From contig NZ_JAKZEU010000003.1 of assembly GCF_024359525.1 (NCBI RefSeq), forward strand, positions 292,701-356,700: a DNA stretch of 64,000 bases. Reading direction: 5' to 3'. Each line of letters starts with the position of its first letter. Positions within the stretch are counted from its first letter, which is position 1. The position numbers were made by a program, and so were the translations under genes. A model generated the notes under the pieces. It made no database searches, had not been told where the DNA came from, and saw only the letters and a program-made list of their open reading frames with translations. Origin of the DNA: Paracoccus albicereus. Lineage in GTDB: Bacteria > Pseudomonadota > Alphaproteobacteria > Rhodobacterales > Rhodobacteraceae. Of the stretch, positions 27,023 to 36,551 are shown one piece after another.

Positions 27023-28473
27023 TCTGCTGCCTCCACGCGGCGGGGAAGACGCACCTCGCCCTCACCCTCCGCCAGTTCCAGCCATAGTCGCCGGAAGAAA
27101 TTGCCGGCGATCATGGCCCGATATTCCTTGGACGCGCGCATGTCGGTCATCGGCGTAAAATCATCCGCGACCGCCTGAGCCGCTGCCTCGAAGGTCTCTT
27201 CGGTGAAGGGCTGGCCTTCCAGCGCCCCCTCGGCCTTCGCCGCGCGTTTTGGAATGCCGGCCATGCCGCCGAAGGCCACACGGGCACTGGCGATGCGGTC
27301 ACCCTCGATCCGCAGCCGGAAGCCCGCGGCCACGGCCGAGATGTCGCTGTCGCGGCGCTTGGAGATCTTGTAGGCGACCACGCGATCCGCGCCCCGCCGC
27401 GGCAGGATGATCGTCTCGACGAACTCGCCTGGCTGGCGGTCCTGCTTGCCGTATTCGAGGAAGTAATCTTCCAGCTTCAGCTCGCGCCGCGCATCGCCCC
27501 GACGCAGCACGATCCGCGCGCCGATGGCAATCAGCAGCGGCGGCGTCTCACCGATGGGCGAAGCGTTGGCGATATTGCCACCGATCGTGCCCGCGTTGCG
27601 GATCTGCCAGCCGCCGATGCGCAGCCAGTAATCGTCGGTGCCGGGGTATTCCCGCTCCAGCAGATCGGCCAGTTCGGTATAGGTCACGCCCGCGCCGATG
27701 CGGATCTCGTCCGTGCTTTCCTCGATATTCTTCATCAGGTGTCCGATGAAGATCGCCGGGCTGATCGGGCGCAAAAACTTGGTGACCCACAGGCCGACAT
27801 CGGTCGCGCCGGCGACCACCGTGGCCTTGGGATGCTCGACCAGGAGGGCCGCCAGATCGTCCACACCCGCGGGAATGATCGCCCGCTGACCATCGCGGCT
27901 GACATCGACCCGACTGCCGACCATGTCCCGCAGGCGCGAGGTCACCGTTTCGCGTTCGACCGCCAGCGCATCCATCGCCTGGCCGCCCGCCTGACTGGCG
28001 GCGAAGGCTGCCTTCACGATCGGCTCATAGCCTGTGCAGCGGCACAGATTGCCCTGCAGGGCCGTCTCGACTTCCGCCATGTCTGGGTTCGGCTCGTGCA
28101 TCCACAGCGCGTAAAGCGACATGACGAAGCCCGGCGTACAAAAGCCGCATTGGCTGCCGTGATGTTCCACCATCGCTTTCTGAACCGGATGCAACGCGCC
28201 ATCGCGACCGCGCAGATGCTCGATCGTGACGATGTGGCAGCCGTGGCAGGCCGCAAGGAAGCGGATGCAGGCGTTGATGGGTTCATAAAGCAGACCGTCA
28301 TCGGTCAGTCGGCCGACCATCACGGTGCAGGCGCCGCAGTCACCTTCGGCGCAGCCTTCCTTCGTTCCGGTCAGGCGCTGGTCGATCCGAAGGAAGTCCA
28401 GCAGCGTGTCGGCGGGACCGACCGCATCAAGCGCGATCTCTCGGTCATTCAGTAGAAAGCGCAATTCGCCCAT
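27019..28473 (-). CDS. xdhA: Xanthine dehydrogenase small subunit (2Fe-2S and FAD)
   Basis: Electron-transfer subunit, 484 aa. The first 2Fe-2S site is CAEGDCGACTVMVG, the second CGFCTPGFVMSLY with LCRCTGYEPI, then the FAD-binding domain (VVAGATDVGLWV; GGNIANASPIGE) and the flavoprotein C-terminal domain. The start is the ATG at 28473 (MGELRFLLND) with GAGG 5 nt upstream; an in-frame start 8 codons earlier lacks a site. First gene of xdhABC-guaD, divergent from a LysR gene 124 bp away. Confidence 0.95.
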   Translation of the reverse strand: MGELRFLLNDREIALDAVGPADTLLDFLRIDQRLTGTKEGCAEGDCGACTVMVGRLTDDGLLYEPINACIRFLAACHGCHIVTIEHLRGRDGALHPVQKAMVEHHGSQCGFCTPGFVMSLYALWMHEPNPDMAEVETALQGNLCRCTGYEPIVKAAFAASQAGGQAMDALAVERETVTSRLRDMVGSRVDVSRDGQRAIIPAGVDDLAALLVEHPKATVVAGATDVGLWVTKFLRPISPAIFIGHLMKNIEESTDEIRIGAGVTYTELADLLEREYPGTDDYWLRIGGWQIRNAGTIGGNIANASPIGETPPLLIAIGARIVLRRGDARRELKLEDYFLEYGKQDRQPGEFVETIILPRRGADRVVAYKISKRRDSDISAVAAGFRLRIEGDRIASARVAFGGMAGIPKRAAKAEGALEGQPFTEETFEAAAQAVADDFTPMTDMRASKEYRAMIAGNFFRRLWLELAEGEGEVRLPRRVEAAE

Positions 28474-28597
28474 CTCGTCCTCGCATCCTGCTGGCACATG
28501 GCTGGCCCATTCCCAACCTTACGGCACAGAATTCCGTTGCGAAATCGGGTCCGACGTAGAAGACTTTACACGATCCATTGAAAGCGACGGGGGCCGC

Positions 28598-29491
28598 ATG
28601 TCCTATCTTGAAAGCCTGCGGGTGTTCGTAAGGGTGGTCGAACTGGGCTCGATCACGGCCGGGGGTCGGGATATGCGCCTGTCGCCTGCTGTCGCCTCGA
28701 ACCGGATCAAGGATCTTGAAAACCGTTTCGGCGTCAGGTTGTTGAACCGGACCACGCGTCGACTGACCACGACAGAGATCGGGCGGGCCTTCTACGATCA
28801 GGCTCGGCGGGTGATCGAGACGCTGGACGAGGCCGAGGCCGTGGTGGGCAGCTATTCCGGCGCACCGCGTGGCGTATTGCGCCTGACTGCTCCGCTGGGG
28901 CTAGGCCGACGGCTGATCGCGCCCCTGATCCCCGCGTTCTGCAACGAACATGAGGGGATCGAGATCCGGCTGCGCCTGTCGGACCGGTCCGTCAACATCG
29001 TCGAAGACGGGATCGACCTTGCCTACTTCCTGGGCGAACCGGCGGATTCCGCGCTCAAATGGCGCAAGATCGCGGATTGTCCGCGGCTTCTGGTCGCCGC
29101 GCCGGATTATCTGAAGCGGGCCGGCACGCCAGCCGAGCCTGACGACCTGATCCAGCACGAATGCCTACTGCTGCGGTTTCCGCGCAGCACCGAATATTTC
29201 TGGACACTGGAAACACCGGACGGCCCGCGCAAGATGACCGTGGCCGGGCGTTTCGATGCGGATGACGGTGATGTGCTGACGGATTGGGCGCTGGCTGGCC
29301 ACGGGATCGCGAACAGGCCGAGCTATGAGGTCGCGGACCATATCACGGCGGGGCGGCTGGTCGAGGTCCTGCCAGACACCCGGCCCGTCGCCGCGCAGTT
29401 CGGCAGCCTGACGCCGCATCGCCGATTGCAGGACCCGAAGGTGCGCCTGTTTGCGGATTTCGCGGCGAGGAAGCTAAAACAGTCCTTTTGA
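28598..29491 (+). CDS. LysR family transcriptional regulator
   Basis: A 297-aa LTTR. The winged helix-turn-helix is at about 1-60 (LESLRVFVRVVELGSITAGG; SRIKDLE-like segment) and the effector domain at about 90-297. It is transcribed divergently from xdhA with a 124-bp gap, the usual layout for an LTTR that controls its neighbour, so it probably senses a purine or related compound and regulates xdhABC-guaD. The ATG at 28598 starts the conserved region. Confidence 0.88.
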   Translation: MSYLESLRVFVRVVELGSITAGGRDMRLSPAVASNRIKDLENRFGVRLLNRTTRRLTTTEIGRAFYDQARRVIETLDEAEAVVGSYSGAPRGVLRLTAPLGLGRRLIAPLIPAFCNEHEGIEIRLRLSDRSVNIVEDGIDLAYFLGEPADSALKWRKIADCPRLLVAAPDYLKRAGTPAEPDDLIQHECLLLRFPRSTEYFWTLETPDGPRKMTVAGRFDADDGDVLTDWALAGHGIANRPSYEVADHITAGRLVEVLPDTRPVAAQFGSLTPHRRLQDPKVRLFADFAARKLKQSF

Positions 29492-29499
29492 ATGGAAGA

Positions 29500-29519
29500 C
29501 GCAGCCGTCACCGGCTGCG
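29500..29519. terminator. Bidirectional hairpin between lysR and RTX gene
   Basis: CGCAGCCG and CGGCTGCG form a perfect 8-bp stem with loop TCAC between two convergent genes. No strong T-tract on either strand. Confidence 0.5.
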
Positions 29520-29541
29520 CCCGCTCTTGCCTGCGACACGA

Positions 29542-31425
29542 TCAGAGGATGAAGTCGCCCGCCCAGTAATCGCCTGCCACGGTCGCGCCATCCTGGATCT
29601 TGATGGTCATCTCGATCCCGACATCGTTGTCGTTGCTGACCCGGACCCAAGTCTCGGTTCCGACATTTTCCAGCCAGACCGCGTGCGCCGCAGGGCCGGT
29701 GCCGAATGACAGGACGCCAGTGTCCACGGACGACAGGTCGATCCGATCCTCGTCAACGAAGATGAAGTTGATCCCCGCGCCCTGGAAGTCGGTGATCACA
29801 TCGTAATTGGCGGGGATTCCGAACGGGGAATCCGCCACGAAGTTGAACTTGAAAACATCCTCGCCGCTGCCGCCGGTCAGCGTATCGGTGCCCAGGTTGC
29901 CGAACAGGATGTCGTTGCCGGAATCACCGTAAAGGGCGTCATTGCCGTCGCCGCCATAAACGCTGTCGTTGCCGGTACTGCCCCGGAGGGTGTCATTCCC
30001 TGCATCGCCGAAGACCCGATCGTTGCCCGAACCACCAGACACGGAGTCATTGTCGTTGCCGCCATAGACGTTGTCGTTGCCGCCCGAGCCGTAGAGCCTG
30101 TCGGCGCCGTCCTGACCGAAGATCCAATCGTCGCCATCGCGGCCGTCGATATAATCGTTGCCCGACCCGGCATAGATCGTGTTGGCGCCGTTGGTGCCGT
30201 AAAGCGTGTCATTGCCCGAGCCGCTGAGCAGATTCTCGAAGTTGACGAAGCTTTCGCCCGCGAAGTTCGTGATTCCGCTCGTCATGTCGACGCGATAGGC
30301 ACCGTTGAAGGTCGTCGTGTTCAGCCAATCGGTGCCGGTGCCGCCGTCCAGCGTCTCGTTCACGCCAAGTCCGGCATACACATAGTCGTTGCCGGAATCG
30401 CCGCGATAGGTGCCCGCCCCGCTGCTGCGGAGCGTGTCGTTCCCGGTCCCGCCGAAGACCAACTCGGTTCCGCCGCCGCCCGTCAGGCTGTCGTTGCCCG
30501 CGCCCCCGACAAGCGTATCGTTGCCCAGTCCGCCGTCGATGACGTCATTGCCAGCGCCGCCACTGATATAGTTGGCATCCGCGGTCCCTGTCAGCGTGTC
30601 ATTGCCGCTGCCCGTGATCAGGCTTTCGAAACCGGTGAAGCTTTCGCCGGCAAAGTTGGTGGCTCCGGTTGTCAGATTGACACTGTAATTGCCGTTGAAC
30701 GTGGTGGTGTTCAGCCAGTCGATGCCGGCGCCGCCCCGCAGGACTTCCGGAAGGCCAAGCCCGGCATACACATAGTCGTTCCCGATGCCGGCATCATAGG
30801 TTCCGGTACCGCTGCTGCGGAGCGTATCGTTTCCGGCGCCGCCATAGACGGTATCGTTGCCGCCGCCACCGACGAGGCTGTCATTGCCAGCGCCGCCGTA
30901 AAGCCGGTCGTTGCCAAGACCACCGTCGATGACGTCATTTCCGGCCCCGCCGCTGATATAGTTGTTCCCGGCCGTTCCGGTCAGTGTGTCATTGCCCGCG
31001 CCGGTCACGAGGTTTTCAAAATTGATGAAGCTTTCGCCGGCAAAGTTTGTAAGGCCGGTGGCCAGATTGACGCGGTAATTGCCATTGAACGTCGTCGTGT
31101 TCAGCCAATCGATGCCGGTGCCGCCGTCCAGCGTTTCGTTCACACCCAATCCGGCATAGATGTAATCATTGCCGGACTCGCCGCGGTATACCCCGGCGCC
31201 GCTGCTGCGGATGGTGTCGTTTCCGGTGCCGCCGAAGATGCTGTCGTTGCCACCGCCGCCGATCAGACTGTCATTGCCGGACCCGCCGAAGATCCGATCG
31301 TTGCCCGCGCCGCCGTTGACGGTATCGTTGCCGCCCAGGGCTGAAACAAGGTCATTGCCGCCAAGCGCGTTGATAAGGTTCGGCAGAAAGTTACCGATGA
31401 TGGTGTCGTTTCCATTGGTCGCCAT
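29542..31425 (-). CDS. RTX (hemolysin-type calcium-binding) repeat protein
   Basis: A secreted-type 627-aa protein made almost wholly of GGxGxDxxx nonapeptides that fold as calcium-binding beta-rolls. Residues 74-203, 204-333 and 334 onward begin three copies of a 130-aa super-repeat that joins RTX nonamers to a conserved non-RTX insert (WLNTTTFNG...TNFAGESF). The last 110 residues (DVFKFNF, DVITDFQGAG, DRIDLSS) resemble the C-terminal cap that carries the type I secretion signal. No catalytic domain is seen, so it may be structural or adhesive. No type I secretion genes are in the window. Confidence 0.9.
   Translation of the reverse strand: MATNGNDTIIGNFLPNLINALGGNDLVSALGGNDTVNGGAGNDRIFGGSGNDSLIGGGGNDSIFGGTGNDTIRSSGAGVYRGESGNDYIYAGLGVNETLDGGTGIDWLNTTTFNGNYRVNLATGLTNFAGESFINFENLVTGAGNDTLTGTAGNNYISGGAGNDVIDGGLGNDRLYGGAGNDSLVGGGGNDTVYGGAGNDTLRSSGTGTYDAGIGNDYVYAGLGLPEVLRGGAGIDWLNTTTFNGNYSVNLTTGATNFAGESFTGFESLITGSGNDTLTGTADANYISGGAGNDVIDGGLGNDTLVGGAGNDSLTGGGGTELVFGGTGNDTLRSSGAGTYRGDSGNDYVYAGLGVNETLDGGTGTDWLNTTTFNGAYRVDMTSGITNFAGESFVNFENLLSGSGNDTLYGTNGANTIYAGSGNDYIDGRDGDDWIFGQDGADRLYGSGGNDNVYGGNDNDSVSGGSGNDRVFGDAGNDTLRGSTGNDSVYGGDGNDALYGDSGNDILFGNLGTDTLTGGSGEDVFKFNFVADSPFGIPANYDVITDFQGAGINFIFVDEDRIDLSSVDTGVLSFGTGPAAHAVWLENVGTETWVRVSNDNDVGIEMTIKIQDGATVAGDYWAGDFIL
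30427..31206 (-). repeat. Two full 390-bp tandem coding repeats in the RTX gene
   Basis: Codons 74-203 (31206-30817) and 204-333 (30816-30427) encode two full 130-aa copies that align without gaps and both end GNDTLR. A third copy begins at 30426 and diverges after about 100 residues. The high similarity makes unequal crossing-over and copy-number change likely. Confidence 0.85.
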
Positions 31426-31716
31426 GCTGTTATTCCTTTCGCGATGATATTAGAAAGAAAAACGAGATGGAGACAGTATTATCATCTAAATAAATAAATG
31501 AGAACTATTTAAATTAACAAACGCAGCGTTAGATATTATCTTCGCAAGGCACCTTCCAGAAAAGATTTTTGCACAATCCGGCAAGAAGCGAGTTTTTCCG
31601 CGCTCACGTCGCTACCGCATAACACCGAATCGCAAACGATCCACCGACCGTTTCATGGGCCGGCGGATCGCAGGATTGTCAGGGGAGGTGCTGCTAAATC
31701 AGCGGCCGAAGCGGCG
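31426..31716. other. AT-rich upstream region of the RTX gene
   Basis: About 290 bp without a gene between puuD's 3' end and the RTX start. The 130 bp next to the RTX start are strikingly AT-rich (AAATAAATAAATG, ATTTAAATTAAC), unlike the surrounding GC-rich DNA, and probably hold the RTX promoter or a nucleoid-protein binding region. Palindromic ATTTAAAT is present. The half nearer puuD is GC-rich with no clear feature. Confidence 0.6.
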
Positions 31717-32976
31717 TCAGTTCGCTGCCACTTCGGTCCCACGGCCCGCGCGGAACCAGCGGATGATGGCGTCGCGCTCTGCCTCTTCCATGTAGCTGAC
31801 ATTCGCGGGCGGCATCGCCTCTGTCACACCCGCCTGCAGATAGACCTCGCGCGCGTGGCGGGCGATGTCTCCGGGTGTTTCCAGAAACACGCCTTTGGGC
31901 GCGTGGTAAATCCCTTCATAGCCAGGCTCCCGCGCGTGGCACATCGAGCAGCGGCCCTGAACATATTGCGTGACCTGCTCGAACCCTGGCGCTTCGGCGA
32001 ACTGGCGTTCGGCGCGGGTCATGGCGCGGGCCTCGGCCTCTTCCAGCGGCTCCTGCCGAAGGCCGGCCGAGGACAGGGCCATGATCGCGATGAACAGGAT
32101 CGCCGTCACCGCCCAGGTCCACCACAACTGACCCTTGCGCGAATGCATCGTGTTGAAGAAATGCCGGATGGTCACGCCCATCAGGAACACCAGTGCCGCG
32201 ATCAACCAGTTGTACTCGCTCGCGAAGGCCAGCGGATAATGGTTCGACAGCATCAGGAAGATGACCGGCAGCGTCAGGTAGTTGTTGTGGGTCGAGCGTA
32301 GCTTGGCGATCTTGCCGTATTTCGGATCGGGTGCGCGTCCGGCCTTGAGGTCGGCCACCACGACGCGCTGGTTCGGCATGATGACCAGAAACACGTTCGC
32401 GGTCATGATCGTCGCGGTGAAGGCGCCAAGGTGCAGCAGTGCGGCACGACCGGTGAAGACCTGATCATAGCCCCATCCCATCACCACCAGCGCCACGAAC
32501 AGAAGCAGCATCAGAACCGTAGGCCGCTCACCCAGCTTGGATTTGCAGAGCGTGTCGTAGATCAGCCAGCCGAGCGCAAGCGAACCGGCCGAGATGACGA
32601 TGGCCTGCCACACGGCGAGGTCCATCTTGGCCGGATCGATCAGGTAAAGACCGGCGCCCGCCCAATAGACGACCATCAACAGCGCGGCGCCGGACAGCCA
32701 GGTGGCGTAGCTTTCCCATTTGAACCACGTCAGATGTTCCGGCATCCGCTCGGGCGCGACGAGGTATTTCTGGATGTGGTAGAAGCCGCCACCATGGACC
32801 TGCCATTCCTCGCCATGCGCGCCCTTCGGCATGTTCTCGGCCTTCTGCAGGCCCAGATCGAGCGCGATGAAGTAGAACGAGGAACCGATCCAGGCGATCG
32901 CGGTGATGACATGGGTCCAGCGGACGGCGAAGGCCAGCCATTCCCAGATGATCGTGGCATCAGGTATCAGCAGCAT
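31717..32976 (-). CDS. puuD: Membrane-bound urate hydroxylase PuuD with cytochrome c domain
   Basis: Oxidises urate to 5-hydroxyisourate and passes electrons to the respiratory chain through its own cytochrome c. The 419-aa protein has about eight membrane helices (WVxHVxTAIAWIGSSFYFI type first segments; NVFLVIMPNQR) and a C-terminal heme c site CSMCH (about 343-347) with a Met ligand candidate in EAMPPANV. It therefore does not make hydrogen peroxide, unlike soluble uricases. It follows uraH by 3 bp. Confidence 0.93.
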   Translation of the reverse strand: MLLIPDATIIWEWLAFAVRWTHVITAIAWIGSSFYFIALDLGLQKAENMPKGAHGEEWQVHGGGFYHIQKYLVAPERMPEHLTWFKWESYATWLSGAALLMVVYWAGAGLYLIDPAKMDLAVWQAIVISAGSLALGWLIYDTLCKSKLGERPTVLMLLLFVALVVMGWGYDQVFTGRAALLHLGAFTATIMTANVFLVIMPNQRVVVADLKAGRAPDPKYGKIAKLRSTHNNYLTLPVIFLMLSNHYPLAFASEYNWLIAALVFLMGVTIRHFFNTMHSRKGQLWWTWAVTAILFIAIMALSSAGLRQEPLEEAEARAMTRAERQFAEAPGFEQVTQYVQGRCSMCHAREPGYEGIYHAPKGVFLETPGDIARHAREVYLQAGVTEAMPPANVSYMEEAERDAIIRWFRAGRGTEVAAN

Positions 32977-32979
32977 GGC

Positions 32980-33333
32980 TCAGCTTCCCCGATAGGTCGA
33001 AAAGCCGAAGGGCGAGATCAGCAGCGGAACGTGATAATGATCGTCCTGCGACATCCCGAACCGGATCGGGATCACATCCAGAAAGCGCGGACTTTCCGCC
33101 GCCACCCCGGTCGCATCCATCCAGTCGCCCGCATGGAACACCAGCTCATAGTTGCCCTGCGCGAAATCGCCTTCGGGCAGGATCGGGCTGTCGGTGCGTC
33201 CGTCGGCATTCGTGCGCATCCGCGCGAGTTCCGTGCGCGCCTCGCCGTCCAGCCGATACAGCGCGATTTCCATTCCCTGCGCCGGCTGGCCGCGCGCGGT
33301 GTCCAGAACATGCGTGGTCAGATAACCCGGCAT
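32980..33333 (-). CDS. uraH: 5-hydroxyisourate hydrolase
   Basis: Hydrolyses 5-hydroxyisourate to OHCU. A transthyretin-like protein of 117 aa with THVLDTARGQPAQG at the N-terminus (active-site His), the Arg-bearing FPEV-like core, and the diagnostic C-terminal YRGS. Cytoplasmic, as no signal peptide is visible. It sits directly upstream of puuD, so the unstable product of PuuD is consumed by the co-expressed enzyme. Confidence 0.95.
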   Translation of the reverse strand: MPGYLTTHVLDTARGQPAQGMEIALYRLDGEARTELARMRTNADGRTDSPILPEGDFAQGNYELVFHAGDWMDATGVAAESPRFLDVIPIRFGMSQDDHYHVPLLISPFGFSTYRGS

Positions 33334-33451
33334 CGTCTTCCTCCCGTTCGATTTCTGCGTCCCTGATAGCCTATCGTCACGATCGGGCGCAGACAGGACG
33401 AGGGCAAGGCAGTCTCAAGAATCCATGAACAATCCGCAGCACTGCGGCGGA

Positions 33452-34798
33452 TCATCCCGCCAACCGTGCGACGGCCTTTTGCGCGCGCCGTTGCAGGTCG
33501 CGCGGGTCGGCAGTCAACAGCCTGTGGTCGCTGACCACCGCACGGCCGTGGACATAGACGGCGCGCGGCCGGATCGGCGCGCAGAAGATCAGCGCGGCGA
33601 CGGGGTCCCATTGACCGGCTGCCGGCAGATCGCTGACGTCCCACAGAACCAGATCGGCCTGCATTCCCGGCGCCAACACTCCGATGTCGCTGCGCCCCAG
33701 CACACGGGCGCCGCCGCGGGTCGCGATCTCCAGCGCCTCGCGCGCACCCATCGCCGATGGGCCGTCGCGCAATCGTGCGACCAGCATCGCCTGCCGCGCC
33801 TCCAGCCCCAGATGGCTGCAATCGTTGCTGGCAGAACCGTCCACACCCAGACCGACGGGCACGCCCGCGTCGCGCATGTGGCGGATGGGCGCGATGCCGC
33901 TGGCCAGCCGCGCATTCGAACAGGGACAATGCGCAACCCCGGTGCCGGTCCGGGCAAAGAGGTCGATTTCATCACCGGACAGCTTCACGCAATGGGCGTG
34001 CCAGACATCTTCACCAGTCCAGCCCAGGCTTTCCGCGTAATCGCCCGGCAGCATTCCGAAATTGTCCAGCGAATAACGGATATCCTCGTCATTCTCGGCC
34101 AGATGGGTATGCAGCCGCACGCCCTTTTCCCGCGCGAGGATCGCTGCGTCACGCATCAATTCGCGACTGACCGAGAAGGGCGAACAAGGCGCCAGCGCGA
34201 CCTGGATCATCGCGCCTTCGTCCGGTTCGTGGAAGGCATCGACGACCCTCTCGCTGTCACGCAGGATCGCGGCCTCATCCTCGACAAGCTGGTCGGGCGG
34301 CAGGCCGCCCTTGCTTTCACCGATCGACATCGCTCCGCGCGTCGCGGTGAAGCGAATGCCGATGGCACGCGCCGCCTCGATGCTGTCGTCCAGCCGCGCA
34401 CCGTTCGGAAACATGTAGAGGTGATCGGACGAACAGGTGCAGCCCGACAAAGCCAGTTCCGCCAGCCCGACCTCTGCCGACAGGCGGATGTCGTCGGGCG
34501 TCATCCGGGCCCAGATCGGATACAGCGTCTTCAACCAGCCGAAGAGCGCGGCGTCCTGCGCCGCCGGCACCGCGCGGGTCAGGGTCTGGAACAGGTGGTG
34601 ATGGGTGTTCACCAGCCCGGGCGTCACGACGCAACCGGTCGCCTCGACCACCTCGGCGCCATCGCGCGGCAGGCCTTGGCCCACCGCGACGATCTTTCCA
34701 TCCTGAACCAGCACGTCACCGCCGGCGATCTCGGAGCGCGCGTCGTCCATCGTGACGACGACATCGGCCCCTCGGATCAGCAGCCGATCAGTGGGCAT
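33452..34798 (-). CDS. 8-oxoguanine deaminase (AtzB-like amidohydrolase)
   Basis: A 448-aa amidohydrolase. Metal ligands are in GLVNTHHHLFQTL (about 58-70), LHTHLAEND and HAHCVKLS, and the catalytic Asp is in GVDGSASND. SGCTCSSDHLYMFP is typical of the 8-oxoguanine deaminase/hydroxydechloroatrazine group. 8-Oxoguanine deaminase yields urate, the substrate of the neighbouring PuuD, which supports this call over a triazine hydrolase. The start is the ATG at 34798, overlapping the permease gene by 11 bp. Confidence 0.83.
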   Translation of the reverse strand: MPTDRLLIRGADVVVTMDDARSEIAGGDVLVQDGKIVAVGQGLPRDGAEVVEATGCVVTPGLVNTHHHLFQTLTRAVPAAQDAALFGWLKTLYPIWARMTPDDIRLSAEVGLAELALSGCTCSSDHLYMFPNGARLDDSIEAARAIGIRFTATRGAMSIGESKGGLPPDQLVEDEAAILRDSERVVDAFHEPDEGAMIQVALAPCSPFSVSRELMRDAAILAREKGVRLHTHLAENDEDIRYSLDNFGMLPGDYAESLGWTGEDVWHAHCVKLSGDEIDLFARTGTGVAHCPCSNARLASGIAPIRHMRDAGVPVGLGVDGSASNDCSHLGLEARQAMLVARLRDGPSAMGAREALEIATRGGARVLGRSDIGVLAPGMQADLVLWDVSDLPAAGQWDPVAALIFCAPIRPRAVYVHGRAVVSDHRLLTADPRDLQRRAQKAVARLAG

Positions 34799-36281
34799 CG
34801 GACGCGTGTCCAGCCTCGCGCATCGCGGCCTCATCCAGATCGGGCGCGCCGTTGTAGAACCAGTTCAGCAGGACCGCGCTGATCGCTGCAAGCAGAATGC
34901 CGGAATGGATCAGCGGATGGATCGCATGCGGCATCCACTGGTTGAAGTCCGGCGCGACCAACGGAATCATGCCCATCCCGACCGAGATGGCGACGATGAA
35001 CAGGTTGTGGCGATTACCGGCGAAATCGACGCGGCTGAGGATGCGCACGCCGGTCGCGGCGACCATCCCGAACATGACCAGACCGGCGCCGCCCAGAACC
35101 GTGGTCGGCAGACTTTCGACCAGGGCGCCCATCTTCGGGATCAGGCCCAGCACGATCATGATCGCCCCGCCCGCCACGCAGACAAAGCGCGACCGAATCC
35201 CGGTCACGCCGACCAGCCCGACATTCTGCGAGAACGAGGTGTAGGGGAACGTGTTGAACAGCCCGCCGATCGCGGTGCCAAGTCCATCGGCCCGCAGGCC
35301 CGCGGCCAAGGACTTCTGGTCCAGCGGCTTCTTGCAGATGTCGCTCAGCGCCAGGAACATGCCGGTCGACTCGATCATCGTGACCAGCATCACCAGAAAC
35401 ATCGTGGCGATCATGATCGGATCGAAGGTCGGCATGCCGAAATGCAACGGCTTGATCAGCGCGAACCACCCCGCCTCGCCGACCTTGTCAAAATGCATCA
35501 GGCCCAGGACGGCCGCCGCGATCCCGCCGACCGCAATGCCGATCAGGACGGCGATATTGGCCATGAAGCCGGTCGCGAAGCGCGACACGGCAAGGATCGT
35601 ACCCAGCACCAGCACCGCGATCAGAATGTTGCTGCCCGAGGCGTAAAGCGGATTGTTCATCGTCGGGGCCAGCGTCACACTGTCGGGTACCTCTCCGGCC
35701 GCCCGCGCGCCTTCCAGCCAGGCGGCGGCGGCGGGATCGACAATCTGCGGCGCGGTCGGGCCGACCGGCAGACCGAAAATCCAGTTGATGCCGATGGGCA
35801 TCAGGCTGATGCCGATGGTCAGGATCAGCGTTCCCGTGACGACAGGCGGGAAGAACCGCAGCATCCGGCTGACGACCGGTGCAATCAGGATGCCGATCAG
35901 GCCGGCGGCGATGATCGCCCCGAACAACGCCCGTGCGCCTTCATGGCCGGGCGTCGTCTGGGCAATGGCGACCATCGGTCCGACGGAGGCGAAGGTGACG
36001 CCCATCATCACCGGCAGCTTGATCCCGAACCATTGCGTTGCGCCGAAACTCTGGATGATCGAAACGATGCCGCAGACGAAAAGGTCGGCCGAGATCAGGA
36101 ACGCCACCTCTTCGGGTGACAGTTGCAGCGCGCGGCCGACGATCAGCGGCACGGCGATCGCGCCCGCATACATCACCAGCACGTGCTGGAAGCCCAATGT
36201 GATCAGCTTTCCACCGGGCAGCCGTTCGTCCACCGGATGCGTGCCCGTCGCGGCGATCCTGTCTGCTGTCATGTCGGTCAT
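34788..36281 (-). CDS. NCS2 family xanthine/urate permease
   Basis: A 497-aa purine/proton symporter with about 14 membrane segments. The nucleobase-transporter signature is QNVGLVGVTG (about 353-362), and SPEEVAFLISADLFVCG and SLMPIGINW are also typical. The neighbours (8-oxoguanine deaminase, uraH, puuD) suggest urate or xanthine as substrate. The ATG at 36281 is preceded by GGGGAGGG; a GTG lies one codon upstream. First gene of the urate operon. Confidence 0.88.
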   Translation of the reverse strand: MTDMTADRIAATGTHPVDERLPGGKLITLGFQHVLVMYAGAIAVPLIVGRALQLSPEEVAFLISADLFVCGIVSIIQSFGATQWFGIKLPVMMGVTFASVGPMVAIAQTTPGHEGARALFGAIIAAGLIGILIAPVVSRMLRFFPPVVTGTLILTIGISLMPIGINWIFGLPVGPTAPQIVDPAAAAWLEGARAAGEVPDSVTLAPTMNNPLYASGSNILIAVLVLGTILAVSRFATGFMANIAVLIGIAVGGIAAAVLGLMHFDKVGEAGWFALIKPLHFGMPTFDPIMIATMFLVMLVTMIESTGMFLALSDICKKPLDQKSLAAGLRADGLGTAIGGLFNTFPYTSFSQNVGLVGVTGIRSRFVCVAGGAIMIVLGLIPKMGALVESLPTTVLGGAGLVMFGMVAATGVRILSRVDFAGNRHNLFIVAISVGMGMIPLVAPDFNQWMPHAIHPLIHSGILLAAISAVLLNWFYNGAPDLDEAAMREAGHASDAH

Positions 36282-36521
36282 CACGATCCCTCCCCTGATC
36301 GTTTCGTCCTGAACGAGATCGACGGCATGGCCGCCGAACCTGCGGTTGCGGACAATGAGAGGGTTCTATCCGAAAGGTCTTCCATCGCGATCCCCTGTAC
36401 AGCGCAATGCTGTCTTAAGGATCGGTCGAAAATCGCTTTGCCGCCAAGCACAAACACGCGGTGCCGCCACACCCGCGCCGGTTTGACGTCAGGTGCGGCA
36501 GCGCCGCGCGTTGTTCACGCA

Positions 36522-36546
36522 AAAGGGCGCGGCTCGCGCGCCCTTT
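36522..36546 (-). terminator. Intrinsic terminator of the bhc operon
   Basis: AAAGGGCGCG and CGCGCCCTTT form a perfect 10-bp stem with a 5-nt loop, 5 bp after the bhcD stop, followed on the minus strand by TTTT within the stem end. It closes the bhcABCD operon before the permease gene. Confidence 0.75.
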
Positions 36547-36551
36547 CACCT

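Noticed and set aside
31426-31560. Insertion sequence remnant in the AT-rich segment
   Set aside because: No terminal inverted repeats, target duplication or transposase fragment could be found; AT richness alone is not enough.
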